A stretch of DNA of 64,000 nt from Nocardia sp. SYP-A9097 (GTDB lineage: Bacteria; Actinomycetota; Actinomycetes; Mycobacteriales; Mycobacteriaceae). Below, piece after piece: positions 22,201-30,738 of this stretch. The notes beneath the pieces are model-generated. The model saw only the letters and a program-made list of their open reading frames with translations, was not told where the DNA came from and ran no database searches. Each line of letters begins with the position of its first letter. The first letter of the stretch is position 1. Made by a program: the position numbers and the translations under genes. The DNA is taken from assembly GCF_009649815.1 (NCBI RefSeq), contig NZ_WJIC01000027.1, forward strand, positions 34,901-98,900, given 5' to 3'.

Positions 22201-25200
22201 GGTCCTCACCGGCGCACCCGACGGCCCCGCGTTCCGGCTGCGGCTCACGGTCGCCGCCCCGGACCCGGCAGGCCGGCGCACCATCGAAATCCACTCGCGG
22301 TCCGAGGATTCCGGCTCCGAGGTGGAATGGACCGAGCACGGCAGCGGCGTGCTCGCCCCGGCGCCCGCAGCAGCCGGACCTATGCCGACCGCACTCTCGG
22401 CCCCGCCGCTGTCGTGGCCGCCCGAGGGCGCGCGGCAGTTGCGAGTCGACCGGCTCTACAGCGTGCTGGAGGCGCGAGGCGTGGAGTACGGTCCCGCTTT
22501 CCGTGGTCTCCGGGCCGCCTGGTCGTCCGGCGCGGAGATCTTCGCCGAGGTCGAACTGCCGGACACCGTGGCGGACGGGTTCGGTGTGCACCCGGCCCTG
22601 CTGGATGCCTTCCTGCACACGATCACGCTGCGCGGTGCCGACACCGATGCCGACCCGGACGCACAACCTGCGGCTTCCGGTGTGCCCCTGCCCTTTTCGT
22701 GGCAGCACGTGCGCATCTGGTCCGATGCCCCGGCGGGTCGCGCGCTGCGCGTCGGGCTGCGGCCGCAAGGCCCGGACGCGGTATCCCTGGAAGTCACCGA
22801 CGGGGACGGGCGGCCGGTCGTCACCGTCGGCACGCTGGCCATGCGCACCGCATCCTTCGATTCCCTGCGCGCCCCGACCGATTCGCTGTTCCGTCTCGAA
22901 TGGCCCCTGCTCGGCCCCACCGCCGGGACTCCGCCGCCGGCGGCTCGCTGTGCCGTCATCGACAGCGGAGGCGAGCGGCCGCCATCCATGACCGTCCTCG
23001 GCGAAGGTGACGAACCGGCGGGTCTCGATGCGGTGCTGCTTCCCTGTCCTGCAACGGATTCCGGTATTCCCGAGGCGGTGCATGCTATCGCCGCGAAGGT
23101 GCTGGCCCACCTCCAGGCCTGGCTGGCCCGGCCCGCCGGGGGGTGCCCGCCGCTGGTCATCGTGACCCGCGGTGCCGTGGATCTCGGTGAGCCGTCCCTC
23201 GATCTCGCGGGCGCTGCCGTCTGGGGCCTGGTCCGTTCCGCCCAGCAAGAGAATCCGGACCGGTTCGTACTCCTCGATACCGACGCTGCCGGGATTACGC
23301 CCGAGCTGCTCGCCGCGGTGCTGGCCAGTGGTGAACCGCAGGCCGCGCTCCGGGCGGGCGCTATCCACGTCCCCCGCTTGACGCGCGTGCGCGCCGCGAC
23401 CGACCCGGGTGAACTCTTCGATGGCGCGGGCACCGTCCTGCTGACCGGAGGTGCGGGCACGCTCGCCGGCCTCCTCGCTCGCCACCTGGTGACGGCGCAC
23501 GGCGTGCGCCGCCTTCTGCTGCTCGGACGCCGCGACCCGGCGGGGTCGGCCGAGCTGGTCGCCGAGCTCACGGCACTGGGTGCGCAGGTGACCGCCGAAT
23601 CCTGCGATGTCACCGATCGTGCGGCCGTCGATGCCGTGCTCGCGCGCATCCCGCAAGCGCATCCGCTGACCGCGGTCGTGCACACGGCCGGCGTCATCGA
23701 CGACACCGTACTGGGCGATGTCACCCCCGAGCGGCTGAGCGCGGTACTGCGGCCCAAGATCGACGGCGCGTGGAATCTGCATGAGGCCACGCTCGGCCTG
23801 CCGGTGCGCGCGTTCGTGGTGTACTCGTCGATCGCCGGTGTCCTCGGCGGACCCGGCCAGTCGGCGTACGCGGCGGCCAATGTCGCCATGGACGCGCTGA
23901 TGGCCATCCGTCACCGCGCGGGTCTCCCGGCCAAATCGCTGGCGTGGGGCCTGTGGGAGCAGCGCAGCGAGCTGACCGCCGCGCTCTCCGACGTCGATCT
24001 GAATCGTATGTCCCGCAGTGGAATTCGCGGACTCTCCGCCGAAACCGGTGCGGCGCTGTTCGATGCGGCGCACGCCGTGCCCGACCCGCTGTTGATCCCC
24101 GCCGACCTCGACCTCGCCGCCCTGCGCAACGGCCCGATACCGCCGCTGCTGCGCGCGCTGGTGCGATCCCCGCGCCGGCCGCGGCCGGCGACCGACGACC
24201 GGCTGCGCGACCGGCTCGACGCCGCGAGCGCCGAGGAACAACCGGGCATCCTCCTGGAGACGGTGCGGCAGTACGCCGCCCAGGTACTCGGGCACGACGA
24301 TGCCACCGCGGTCGGCGCCGACGACCAGTTCCTGTCGGTCGGATTCGACTCTCTGACCGCGCTGGAGCTACGCAACCGCCTCGCCGCGTCCCTCGGAGTC
24401 GGCCTGCTCCCGACGGTCGTGTTCAGCAGTGGCACCCCGGCGAAACTCGCCGAACTGGTTGCCGCGGAATGGAAGTCGGCGGCGTCAGCGGCACAGGGCG
24501 TGACTGCGGCCGTACCGCCGCCGAGCGCACCAGACCCGGATCCGGTCGGCATCCTGTTCCGGCAGCTGGGCCGGCGCGGCAAGGCCGACGAGGCCATCGA
24601 TCTGCTCAAGAACGCCTCCGCGCTGCGACCGGAATTCCACACGGCCGCCGAGCTGCGCGGCACGGACGAACCGCCGCGGCTGATCCGGATCACCACCCAC
24701 GACGACGCACCCGAGCTGGTGTGTCTCGGTTCCCTGGTCGCGCTCGGCGGCGGCCACCAGTACGCCCGCTTCGTCGCGCAGTTCCGCGGTACCTACGGCG
24801 CGAGCGCCCTGTCGGCGCCGGGTTTCCTTACCTCCCAGCGTCTTCCGTCCAGCTTGCCTGCACTGTTCGACTATCAGGCCGAGGAGATCCTGGAACGGGT
24901 GGGCGGGGAGCGCCCGCTGGTCCTGCTCGGTTCCTCCTCGGGCGGCATCGTCGCGCACGGCGTGGCCGCGCAGCTGGAGCAGCGGGGTGTGCGCCCGGCC
25001 GCCGTCGTGCTGCTCGACACCTATCTGTCGTCGGACAAGGCGATGACGCAGTTCAACAACGTGCTGCTGCAGGGCATGTTCGAGCGTGAGGAACAGGCCG
25101 TCCCGATGGACGGCGCCCGGCTCACCGCGATGGGCAAGTACTTCCGGCTCCTCGACGACTACCGGGCGCCGGTGGTTGCGGCGCCCACCCTGCTGGTGCG

Positions 25201-25372
25201 GGCCTCGAGTCCGCTCGGCGAATCGGCGCCCGCCGTCGGTGACTGGCGTTCCAGCTGGCCGGGTGCGCACACGGTGGTCGACGTGCCCGGCGATCACTTC
25301 TCGATCTTGGAGCAGCATTCGGCGACCACCGCCCGGGCCGTCTCCGATTGGCTCGAATCGATCCTGTCCTGA
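19241..25372 (+). CDS. Terminal modular polyketide synthase C: KS-AT-DH-KR-ACP-TE
   Basis: The ATG at 19241 follows AAAGGA by 5 bases and opens with a docking helix (QVVEALRASVRDNQQLRQ). 2043 residues. Domains: KS (Cys 197; EAHGTGT intact; KSNLTHT in place of KSNIGHT, His kept), AT (Ser 643), DH (His 949, canonical HxxxGxxxxP), KR (Rossmann near 1397 reads TGGAGTLAG, IDD instead of LDD, Tyr 1543), ACP (GFDSL, Ser 1704) and a C-terminal thioesterase with nucleophile Ser 1899 in GSSSG, plus Asp (LLDTY) and His (GDHFS). The TE releases the chain, presumably by macrolactonisation. The AT differs from the four-part methylmalonyl signature of its neighbours (GLGAEW, QVEALQ, YAPH), so it is the best candidate to take the methoxymalonyl unit made by the downstream genes. 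The final unit would be a 2-substituted 2,3-alkene next to the ester. Genes A, B and C are spaced by 49 and 25 bases and form one operon. Confidence 0.96.
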   Translation: MTTDQVVEALRASVRDNQQLRQENRTLVARAREPVAIVGMSCRFPGGVQTPEDLWQLLMAERDGVTPVPADRGWDLPQEPGAPALAGGFLHDAMDFDAGFFGISPREALAMDPQQRLLLEVCWESIERAGIDPQRLRGGDTAVFAGVINSDYGSRLGHTPEDLAGFLGTGTIPSVVSGRIAYLLGLQGPAVSLDTACSSSLVAIHLACQALRAGDTALALAGGVTVMSAPGVLSGAARQGGLARDGRCKSFSDSADGAAFGEGVGMILLERLGDARRNGHPVLAVIRGSAVNQDGASNGLTAPNGPAQVRVIRKALRNAGLSPTEVDALEAHGTGTVLGDPIEAQAVLEVYGQDRPRGRSLLLGSLKSNLTHTQAAAGVGGVIKMVLAMRQGMLPRSLHIDRPSAQIDWSRGDVALLTEAGPWPVTGQPRRAAVSSFGASGTNAHLILESAPGDPDAAPPVRTEGPTAWILSARTPSALRAQAERLHAHVSADPGLHPADIGMSLALSRSRFPERAVVVGADRAELLETLGEVARADGDHRGATAGKPGKVVFVFPGLGAEWPGMAAELLDSSPVFAARMADCARVLADHLGWSPIAVLRQEPGAPSIGQVEALQPVLFSVLVSLAAVWQAHGIEPAAVVGHSQGEVAAACVAGMLSLEDAAAIAVGRSRALAAVTGGGAMATVLLTADEAEKLIDGYGGRLSIAAVNGPRVVVLAGEAAALDEFLADSDDVMAFRTPIDYAPHSAVVDSVRDTLLTSLAAVTPGPGTVPMLSTTDAEWVRPATLGPEYWFRNLRQTVRFHDALRILFDAGYRTFLEIGPHPTLTFNIQDAAAEAGLEGLTVLETLRRGEGDAHRLLTAFGQAHVSGLPVDWRPVFEQAGARRADLPTYAFQRTRYWLDPAPAGGDPAAIGQDDPRHPLLRAAVELPGAGGTIFTGRLSVTTHPWLADHAVRGTILLPGVAYLEMAAHVGRHLGCALIEELTLSAPLVLTGAPDGPAFRLRLTVAAPDPAGRRTIEIHSRSEDSGSEVEWTEHGSGVLAPAPAAAGPMPTALSAPPLSWPPEGARQLRVDRLYSVLEARGVEYGPAFRGLRAAWSSGAEIFAEVELPDTVADGFGVHPALLDAFLHTITLRGADTDADPDAQPAASGVPLPFSWQHVRIWSDAPAGRALRVGLRPQGPDAVSLEVTDGDGRPVVTVGTLAMRTASFDSLRAPTDSLFRLEWPLLGPTAGTPPPAARCAVIDSGGERPPSMTVLGEGDEPAGLDAVLLPCPATDSGIPEAVHAIAAKVLAHLQAWLARPAGGCPPLVIVTRGAVDLGEPSLDLAGAAVWGLVRSAQQENPDRFVLLDTDAAGITPELLAAVLASGEPQAALRAGAIHVPRLTRVRAATDPGELFDGAGTVLLTGGAGTLAGLLARHLVTAHGVRRLLLLGRRDPAGSAELVAELTALGAQVTAESCDVTDRAAVDAVLARIPQAHPLTAVVHTAGVIDDTVLGDVTPERLSAVLRPKIDGAWNLHEATLGLPVRAFVVYSSIAGVLGGPGQSAYAAANVAMDALMAIRHRAGLPAKSLAWGLWEQRSELTAALSDVDLNRMSRSGIRGLSAETGAALFDAAHAVPDPLLIPADLDLAALRNGPIPPLLRALVRSPRRPRPATDDRLRDRLDAASAEEQPGILLETVRQYAAQVLGHDDATAVGADDQFLSVGFDSLTALELRNRLAASLGVGLLPTVVFSSGTPAKLAELVAAEWKSAASAAQGVTAAVPPPSAPDPDPVGILFRQLGRRGKADEAIDLLKNASALRPEFHTAAELRGTDEPPRLIRITTHDDAPELVCLGSLVALGGGHQYARFVAQFRGTYGASALSAPGFLTSQRLPSSLPALFDYQAEEILERVGGERPLVLLGSSSGGIVAHGVAAQLEQRGVRPAAVVLLDTYLSSDKAMTQFNNVLLQGMFEREEQAVPMDGARLTAMGKYFRLLDDYRAPVVAAPTLLVRASSPLGESAPAVGDWRSSWPGAHTVVDVPGDHFSILEQHSATTARAVSDWLESILS

Positions 25373-25401
25373 CTGAAATGCATTGAGAGGAAGGCCTATC
25401 G

Positions 25402-26274
25402 ATGAAAACGGAACCTGAGTCCGACACCCCGGAGGGGCAGCTGATCGCGGTGGTCGGCGCCGGCGTCATGGGCGTCGGTATCGCCACCCTGGCACTGGTT
25501 CGCGGGCTGCCGGTCATCCTGGTCGATGTCGACGACACCCGGCTGAGCGAGGCCCACACCAGAATCGCGGCGGAACTGCGGATGGCCCAGCTGATGGGCC
25601 GGCTCGCGGACGACGAGGCGGCCGGTGCGCTGACGACGACCACCGCGATCGCCGACCTCGGGCCCGCCACGGTGGTCATCGAGGCGACCACCGAGGACCT
25701 CACGGTCAAGGCGAAGGTGTTCGCCGAGATCTCGGCGGTGGTGGCCCACGGCACCCCGCTGGTCTCGAACACCTCGTCGATCCCGATCGACGAGCTCGCC
25801 GGTTTCGCACAGCGGCCCGAGGACGTCGTCGGCACCCATTTCATGAACCCGCCGTACCTGATTCGGACGGTCGAGGTCATCCGCGGGGCGCGCACCGGTG
25901 CGCACACCATGGCGGCGCTCGAGGGTGCGCTGGCCGCGCTGGGACAGGATCCCGTCGTCGTCCGGGACACCCCGGGCTTCGTCACCAGCCGCGTCCTGCA
26001 CCCGATGATCAACGGTGCGGCCCGGGTCGTCGAGCAGGGCACCGCCACCGCCACGGACGTCGACGCACTGATGGAGAACTGCCTGGGCCATCGCACCGGG
26101 CCGCTGCGCACCGCCGACCTGATCGGCATCGACAACCTCGTCGATTCGCTGCAGGTCCTCTACGCCCGCACCGGTGACGAGGGCTGCCGCCCCTGTGACC
26201 TGCTGCTGGAGAAGGTCCGGCTGGGCCACCACGGCCGCAAGTCCGGCCGCGGATTCTACGAGTACACGAACTGA
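25402..26274 (+). CDS. fkbK: 3-hydroxyacyl-CoA dehydrogenase-like enzyme of methoxymalonyl-ACP synthesis (FkbK type)
   Basis: 290 residues. NAD-binding motif GAGVMG lies at residues 19-24 and the second acidic strand VDVDD follows, as in 3-hydroxybutyryl-CoA dehydrogenases. The C-terminal helical domain ends with a GRGFYEY motif typical of that family. In the FK520, ansamitocin and bafilomycin pathways the homologue oxidises the C3 or C2 hydroxyl of glyceryl-ACP on the way to hydroxymalonyl-ACP. It starts 29 bases after the PKS stop, with GAGAGGAAGG upstream, and is followed after 10 bases by the discrete ACP, so it is part of the PKS operon. The symbol names the family; orthology is inferred from motif and context. 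Confidence 0.92.
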   Translation: MKTEPESDTPEGQLIAVVGAGVMGVGIATLALVRGLPVILVDVDDTRLSEAHTRIAAELRMAQLMGRLADDEAAGALTTTTAIADLGPATVVIEATTEDLTVKAKVFAEISAVVAHGTPLVSNTSSIPIDELAGFAQRPEDVVGTHFMNPPYLIRTVEVIRGARTGAHTMAALEGALAALGQDPVVVRDTPGFVTSRVLHPMINGAARVVEQGTATATDVDALMENCLGHRTGPLRTADLIGIDNLVDSLQVLYARTGDEGCRPCDLLLEKVRLGHHGRKSGRGFYEYTN

Positions 26275-26284
26275 GGAGAAGACA

Positions 26285-26560
26285 GTGGACGCAACGAATA
26301 CCCAGGTCGAGCAGGCGGAGAGCATGGACATCCAGCAGGATGTGCTGACTTTCCTCGACACCCAGACCAAGCGATCCTGGGGTCCGGAGGCCGATCTGTT
26401 CGCCGCCGGTGGCCTCTCCTCACTGTTCGCCATGCAGCTCGTGGTGTTTCTGGAGAAGACCTACGGCATCGCCATCCGGGGAAAAGACTTGCGGCTGGAC
26501 AACTTTCGCACCGTAGTGAATATGGTGGCGCTGGTGGAGCGGCTCCGGAGCGAACTGTGA
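26285..26560 (+). CDS. fkbJ: Discrete acyl carrier protein for glyceryl/methoxymalonyl units (FkbJ type)
   Basis: 91 residues from the GTG at 26285, which follows a GGAG at 26275-26278; the longer upstream reading overlaps the dehydrogenase and is rejected. The phosphopantetheine site is the second Ser in GGLSSLFAMQ, a form seen in FkbJ-like carrier proteins, where DSL is replaced by xSL. The protein would carry the three-carbon glyceryl unit loaded by the FkbH homologue, through oxidation and O-methylation, to the acyltransferase of the last PKS module. Its stop overlaps the next gene by four bases (GTGA), indicating translational coupling to the acyl-CoA dehydrogenase. Confidence 0.92.
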   Translation: MDATNTQVEQAESMDIQQDVLTFLDTQTKRSWGPEADLFAAGGLSSLFAMQLVVFLEKTYGIAIRGKDLRLDNFRTVVNMVALVERLRSEL

Positions 26561-27666
26561 GCGGCGGACTGCTCGCGGCGTGCGAGGCCGCCACCGACCT
26601 CGTGGGTGACCAGGCCGGGCACTGGGACCGCACCGGACTGCTGCCCCGGGACCTGCTGACCAAGCTCGGCGCCGCCGGATACCTGTGCCCGCAGGTCCCG
26701 GCCGGGCTCGGCGGCCTCGGCTGGGACAGCGCCCTCGACGGGGAGTTCACCGCGCACGTGGGCAGTCTGTGCTCCTCGCTGCGCAGCATCATGACCTCGC
26801 AGGGGATGGCGGCCTGGACCATCGCGCGGCTCGGCACCGAACAGCAGCAGGCCGAATTCCTGCCCCGTCTGACCGGTGGAGAACTGGCCGCGGTCGCCTT
26901 CAGCGAACCCGGCGCGGGCAGCGACCTCTCGGCCATCGGGACCCGCATCGTCCGCGCCGGCGACGAGGTCGCCATCGACGGTCACAAGACCTGGTCGACG
27001 GCCGCGGCGTACGCCGATCTTGTTGTCGTCGTAGGCATTATGGACGACGGCGGCGCCGGGGCGGTGGTGGTGCCGACGGATGCGCCCGGCGTGCGGGTGG
27101 ACCGGATCGAGGATCCGCTGGGTTGTCGTGCGGCCGGCCATGCCGACCTGCGCTTGACACAGGTGCGGGTGCCCGCCGCGCACCTGCTCGGTGACGGCGG
27201 TCAGTTCCTGCCGCTGGTGGTGACGACGGCTCTCGCCTACGGCCGGATGTCGGTCGCCTGGGGCTGCGTCGGCATCCTGCGCGCGTGCCTGGCGGCGGCC
27301 GGGGCGCACGCCAGATCGCGTGAGCAGTTCGGGCGGACGCTGGGCGGTCATCAGCTCATCGCCCGGCACCTTGCCGACCTGCTGGTCGCCGAGCAGATCG
27401 CGGCCCGCGCCTGCGAGTACGCCAGTCGCTGCTGGGATGAGGGGTCGCCGGATCAGGTGCTCGCCACCGTGCTCGCCAAGCATGTCGGCGCCACCCAGGC
27501 GGCGCGCGGCGCGGCGGTCGCCGTACAGGTCCTGGCCTCGGCGGGGACGCGGGACGGGCACATGGTGGCGCGCGCGTACCGCGATGCCAAGTGCATGGAA
27601 ATCATCGAGGGCAGCAACGAGATGTGCCAGCTGCTGCTGGCCGATCACGTGCTGGCCAATGCGTGA
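26557..27666 (+). CDS. fkbI: Acyl-CoA (acyl-ACP) dehydrogenase of methoxymalonyl-ACP synthesis (FkbI type)
   Basis: 369 residues from a GTG that overlaps the ACP stop by four bases. The FAD/substrate loop of acyl-CoA dehydrogenases is visible (AFSEPGAGSDLSA), as is the C-terminal EIIEGSNEMCQ segment that holds the family's catalytic Glu region. In characterised pathways this flavoenzyme works with the FkbK homologue to turn glyceryl-ACP into 2-hydroxymalonyl-ACP. Length is close to the usual 370-380. The neighbouring genes make an extender-unit role far more likely than fatty-acid beta-oxidation. Confidence 0.92.
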   Translation: MSGGLLAACEAATDLVGDQAGHWDRTGLLPRDLLTKLGAAGYLCPQVPAGLGGLGWDSALDGEFTAHVGSLCSSLRSIMTSQGMAAWTIARLGTEQQQAEFLPRLTGGELAAVAFSEPGAGSDLSAIGTRIVRAGDEVAIDGHKTWSTAAAYADLVVVVGIMDDGGAGAVVVPTDAPGVRVDRIEDPLGCRAAGHADLRLTQVRVPAAHLLGDGGQFLPLVVTTALAYGRMSVAWGCVGILRACLAAAGAHARSREQFGRTLGGHQLIARHLADLLVAEQIAARACEYASRCWDEGSPDQVLATVLAKHVGATQAARGAAVAVQVLASAGTRDGHMVARAYRDAKCMEIIEGSNEMCQLLLADHVLANA

Positions 27667-27680
27667 TCGGAGAGGTGGTC

Positions 27681-28805
27681 ATGACGACGGAAGCTGTTCC
27701 CGCGCAGGTAAGTACGATCAAGTGCCTGGTCTGGGACCTCGACAACACCCTATGGCAGGGCACACTGCTCGAAGATGGTGAGGTGGTGCTCGCCGAGACC
27801 ATCCGCGACGTCATCGTCGAACTGGACTCCCGCGGCATTCTGCAGTCGGTCTGCAGCCGCAACGACCACGATCCGGCCTGGGCGCGGCTGCGGGCACTCG
27901 GGCTCGCCGAGTACTTCGTGCTGCCCGAGATCGGCTGGGGGCGCAAGTCCGACGCGGTGCGCCGCATTGCGGAGCAGCTGAACTTCGCGCCGGCGACCAT
28001 CGCGTTCATCGACGATCAGCCCGCCGAACGCGCCGAGGTGACCTATCACCTGCCCGAGGTGCGCTGCTACCCGGCGGAGGCGGCCGCGACGCTCGCCGGA
28101 CTGCCCGAATTCACTCCGGCGGTGAGCACGGTGGATTCGCGCCGCCGCCGGGAGATGTACCAGGCCGGGTTTCGCCGCGACGCCGAACGCACCGAATTCG
28201 ACGGTGCGGACGAGGATTTCCTGCGCTCGCTCGAGCTCGTGCTGCACATCGGGCCCGCCACCGAGGAGCAGCTGTCGCGGGTCGAGGAGCTGACGCTGCG
28301 CACCAGCCAGATGAACGCCACCGGTGTGCACTACTCGGATGCTGCACTGCGCGCACTGCTGCGGGATCCGAAGCACGAGATCCTGGTTGCGGCCATGTCC
28401 GATCGCTTCGGGCCGCACGGTGCGGTCGGCGTGATATTGATCGAAAAGCATTCCAGCGTATGGCATCTCAGGCTGCTGGCGACCTCGTGCCGGGTCGTCT
28501 CGTTCGGTGCGGGCTCGACCCTGCTCGCCTGGCTCGGGGACCGGGCGCACCGGGCGGGCGTGCATTTCGTGGCCGACTTCCGCCCCACCGACCGCAACCG
28601 CATGATGGAGATCGCCTACCGGTTCGCCGGCTTCGACGATGAACCGTGTCACTGCCGCGATGCCCTTGCCGCACCCGAGGTCGCGAGCGTCGAGCGACTG
28701 CACCTGCTTCCCGCCGAATGGAGCGGGTCGGCCACAACGCGGCTGGAAACGACCGACTCGATCGGCGCACCGGCAAGCGCTCCCGAAGCCGCGCGTCGAT
28801 CGTGA
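27681..28805 (+). CDS. fkbH: FkbH-like HAD-family glyceryl transferase/phosphatase
   Basis: 374 residues. The ATG at 27681 has GGAGAGG 5 bases upstream. The N-terminal HAD motif WDLDNTLWQG places the nucleophile Asp at residue 19, and the IDDQPAE motif supplies the acidic pair. In FK520, oxazolomycin and bryostatin-type pathways this enzyme takes 1,3-bisphosphoglycerate, dephosphorylates it and loads the glyceryl group on the ACP, the committed step to methoxymalonyl-ACP. The C-terminal half resembles an acetyltransferase-like fold seen in this family. It is the last gene of the plus-strand operon and is followed at once by a strong hairpin. Confidence 0.94.
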   Translation: MTTEAVPAQVSTIKCLVWDLDNTLWQGTLLEDGEVVLAETIRDVIVELDSRGILQSVCSRNDHDPAWARLRALGLAEYFVLPEIGWGRKSDAVRRIAEQLNFAPATIAFIDDQPAERAEVTYHLPEVRCYPAEAAATLAGLPEFTPAVSTVDSRRRREMYQAGFRRDAERTEFDGADEDFLRSLELVLHIGPATEEQLSRVEELTLRTSQMNATGVHYSDAALRALLRDPKHEILVAAMSDRFGPHGAVGVILIEKHSSVWHLRLLATSCRVVSFGAGSTLLAWLGDRAHRAGVHFVADFRPTDRNRMMEIAYRFAGFDDEPCHCRDALAAPEVASVERLHLLPAEWSGSATTRLETTDSIGAPASAPEAARRS

Positions 28806-28810
28806 ACTGC

Positions 28811-28859
28811 AGTCCCGGCGAGAAGCGGTCGCCGCGTCTCGCCGCGTCTCGCCGGGACT
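28811..28859. terminator. Bidirectional hairpin between the fkbH-like and O-methyltransferase genes
   Basis: Perfect 13-bp inverted repeat, AGTCCCGGCGAGA at 28811-28823 and its complement at 28847-28859, with a 23-base loop. It starts 6 bases after the fkbH-like stop and lies between convergent genes. There is no long T run, as is common in actinomycetes. Confidence 0.75.
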
Positions 28860-28968
28860 TCGGCGCCGATATCCGGGGATTCGTGGGCCGCATCGGTCGT
28901 CACCTTCGGATCCGTTGCAGCGCAGGGTGTTCCGGTGGGCAGCTCGGCAGACTGAACGCGGCCCGCGC

Positions 28969-29634
28969 TCAGGTGAGCCGGTGCGCCAGGGTGATGCCGT
29001 CGGCCATGGTCAGCATGCTGATCTCCACACGGTCGTCGGACCGCAGGAGGGCATTGAGCTCGCGCACACCCTGCGTGTCCGCGTCCTGCGCGCCCGGATC
29101 GGCCACCCGCCCGAAGAAGAGGGTGTTGTCCACCACGATCAGGCCGCCGAGCCGGACGAGTTCGAGTGAAAGTTCGTAGTACCGAGGGTAATTGGCCTTG
29201 TCCGCGTCGATGAACACCAGATCGAACAGGCCCGGGCCCTCGTCGGCCAGCATCTGCTCGAGCGTCGCGCAGGCCTCGCCGACCCGCAACTCGATGCGGT
29301 CACCCACCCCCGCGCGACCCCAGTACGGGACGCCTATCGCGGGCCACCGGTCGGTGATGTCGCAGGTGATCAGACGGCCCGTGGCGGGCAGCGCACGCGC
29401 GAGGCACAGCGTGCTGTAGCCGGTGAACGTACCGATCTCCAGAATCGCGTGAGCGTTCACGAGTCCGGCGAGCAATGCCAGCAGTTGTCCCTCCTCGGCG
29501 AGCACCTGCATGGCCGTCCCGCCTGGCAAGTCCGCGGTTTCCGCTCGCAATTCGCGCAGAATCTCGTCCTCCCGGAGGGAGACGTGCCGGATGTAGTCGG
29601 TGAGTTGCGCTGTGACTGCTATCTGATCGGCCAC
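28969..29634 (-). CDS. fkbG: SAM-dependent O-methyltransferase (FkbG type)
   Basis: 221 residues from a GTG at 29634, preceded on its strand by AAGGA 6 bases away; an ATG 13 codons upstream is possible. SAM-binding motif LEIGTFTGYS lies near residues 64-73, FIDADK near 140 and the VDNTLF motif follows, as in the caffeoyl-CoA O-methyltransferase-like class I family. FkbG homologues methylate the 2-hydroxyl of hydroxymalonyl-ACP to give methoxymalonyl-ACP. It is encoded against the rest of the cassette and diverges from the type II thioesterase. A tailoring O-methyltransferase is the alternative, but cassette membership is the simpler reading because the other four genes are all present. Confidence 0.9.
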   Translation of the reverse strand: MADQIAVTAQLTDYIRHVSLREDEILRELRAETADLPGGTAMQVLAEEGQLLALLAGLVNAHAILEIGTFTGYSTLCLARALPATGRLITCDITDRWPAIGVPYWGRAGVGDRIELRVGEACATLEQMLADEGPGLFDLVFIDADKANYPRYYELSLELVRLGGLIVVDNTLFFGRVADPGAQDADTQGVRELNALLRSDDRVEISMLTMADGITLAHRLT

Positions 29635-29928
29635 GATGATCCTTCGTAAGGGAGCGGTCAAGAGGGTGCCCATCCCTCGCCCGGTGTGTGCACCGCGGGC
29701 GATGTCGATGCTGGCAGGGGCCGATAGCGTTTCGGTAGCGCCCGGGTGTCCGGTGCGGGGCCCGTGCGATATCGCGGCGGAATCCGCGAGCCACGGCCCG
29801 GCAATACGCTGCGGGAAGTGCCCGTCATCCGAATTCCGCCGTGCGGTTCGCCGCGAGACGGGTCGGCCCGTGACGGTGCACGGGCTTCCTGCCGGACCGG
29901 CGGATTGTGATCGCATCGGAACAGTGAA
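29635..29928. promoter_or_regulatory. Divergent promoter region between the O-methyltransferase and thioesterase genes
   Basis: 294 bases with no gene separate the two divergent starts, so both promoters must lie here unless one transcript starts elsewhere. I see no clear SARP-type heptamer direct repeat by eye. Confidence 0.5.
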
Positions 29929-30738
29929 ATGGACAACATGGACGACGAGAAGAACTGGTTCAGGCGGCTGGCGCCTGCGGATCGGGCCGGGCACCGGCTC
30001 GTCTGCTTTCCGCACGCGGGCGGCGCCGCGAGTTACTTCCTGCCGGTGGCGCGGGCGCTGGCGCCGGAGGTCGATGTCGTCGGCGTGCAGTACCCCGGTC
30101 GTCAGGACCGCCGCAACGAGCCCGGCATCGGAGACATCGGTGAGCTTGCCGACCGAATCCACGAGCTCATGCGGAAGTGGGCATCAGAGCCGCTGGCACT
30201 GTTCGGGCACAGCATGGGCGCAGTCATCGCGTTCGAAGTAGCTCGGCGTCTGCGGCGGGACAGTCCGGGGCGGCCCCTGCACCTGTTCGCCTCCGGGCGT
30301 CGCGCCCCGCACCTGCAGCGCGGAGACATGGTGCACCTGCGCGATGATGCGGGCATCGCCGCCGAGGTGCGTTCGCTCGGCGGCACCGAGTCCCTGCTGC
30401 TCGAGGACCCGGAGGTGCTGGCGATGATCCTGCCCGCCTTGCGCAGCGACTATCGCGCGGTCGAGACGTACCGATTCGCCCCGGACGGCCCGCCGCCGTG
30501 CCCGATCACGGTGCTCACCGGAGACCAGGATCCGCACACCACCGTCGAGGAGGCACGGGAGTGGGTTCACCATTCGGGCGACCCGTTCGACATGCGGGTT
30601 TTTCCCGGTGGCCACTTCTTTCTGAGCAGTAGCGCCACCGGCGTGCTGGCGCTGCTCTCGGATCATTTCGAGGCATCCGGGTCGAGCCTGGCGATCGGCC
30701 CGCGGTCGGATCGACCGGGTGCGCGGTATCGGGCGTGA
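29929..30738 (+). CDS. Type II (editing) thioesterase
   Basis: 269 residues. Alpha/beta-hydrolase of the GrsT/RifR type: N-terminal CFPHAGGAA oxyanion motif, nucleophile in GHSMG, Asp in GDQDPH and His in GGHFF. These enzymes remove aberrant or decarboxylated acyl groups from PKS carrier domains. No strong Shine-Dalgarno is visible before the ATG; a second in-frame ATG lies three codons on. Its 3' end is built into a long hairpin shared with the convergent regulator gene. Confidence 0.93.
   Translation: MDNMDDEKNWFRRLAPADRAGHRLVCFPHAGGAASYFLPVARALAPEVDVVGVQYPGRQDRRNEPGIGDIGELADRIHELMRKWASEPLALFGHSMGAVIAFEVARRLRRDSPGRPLHLFASGRRAPHLQRGDMVHLRDDAGIAAEVRSLGGTESLLLEDPEVLAMILPALRSDYRAVETYRFAPDGPPPCPITVLTGDQDPHTTVEEAREWVHHSGDPFDMRVFPGGHFFLSSSATGVLALLSDHFEASGSSLAIGPRSDRPGARYRA

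Noticed and set aside
25373..25401. Gap after PKS C as operon end
   Set aside because: Only 28 bases with a ribosome site and no hairpin; the cassette genes continue the same transcript.
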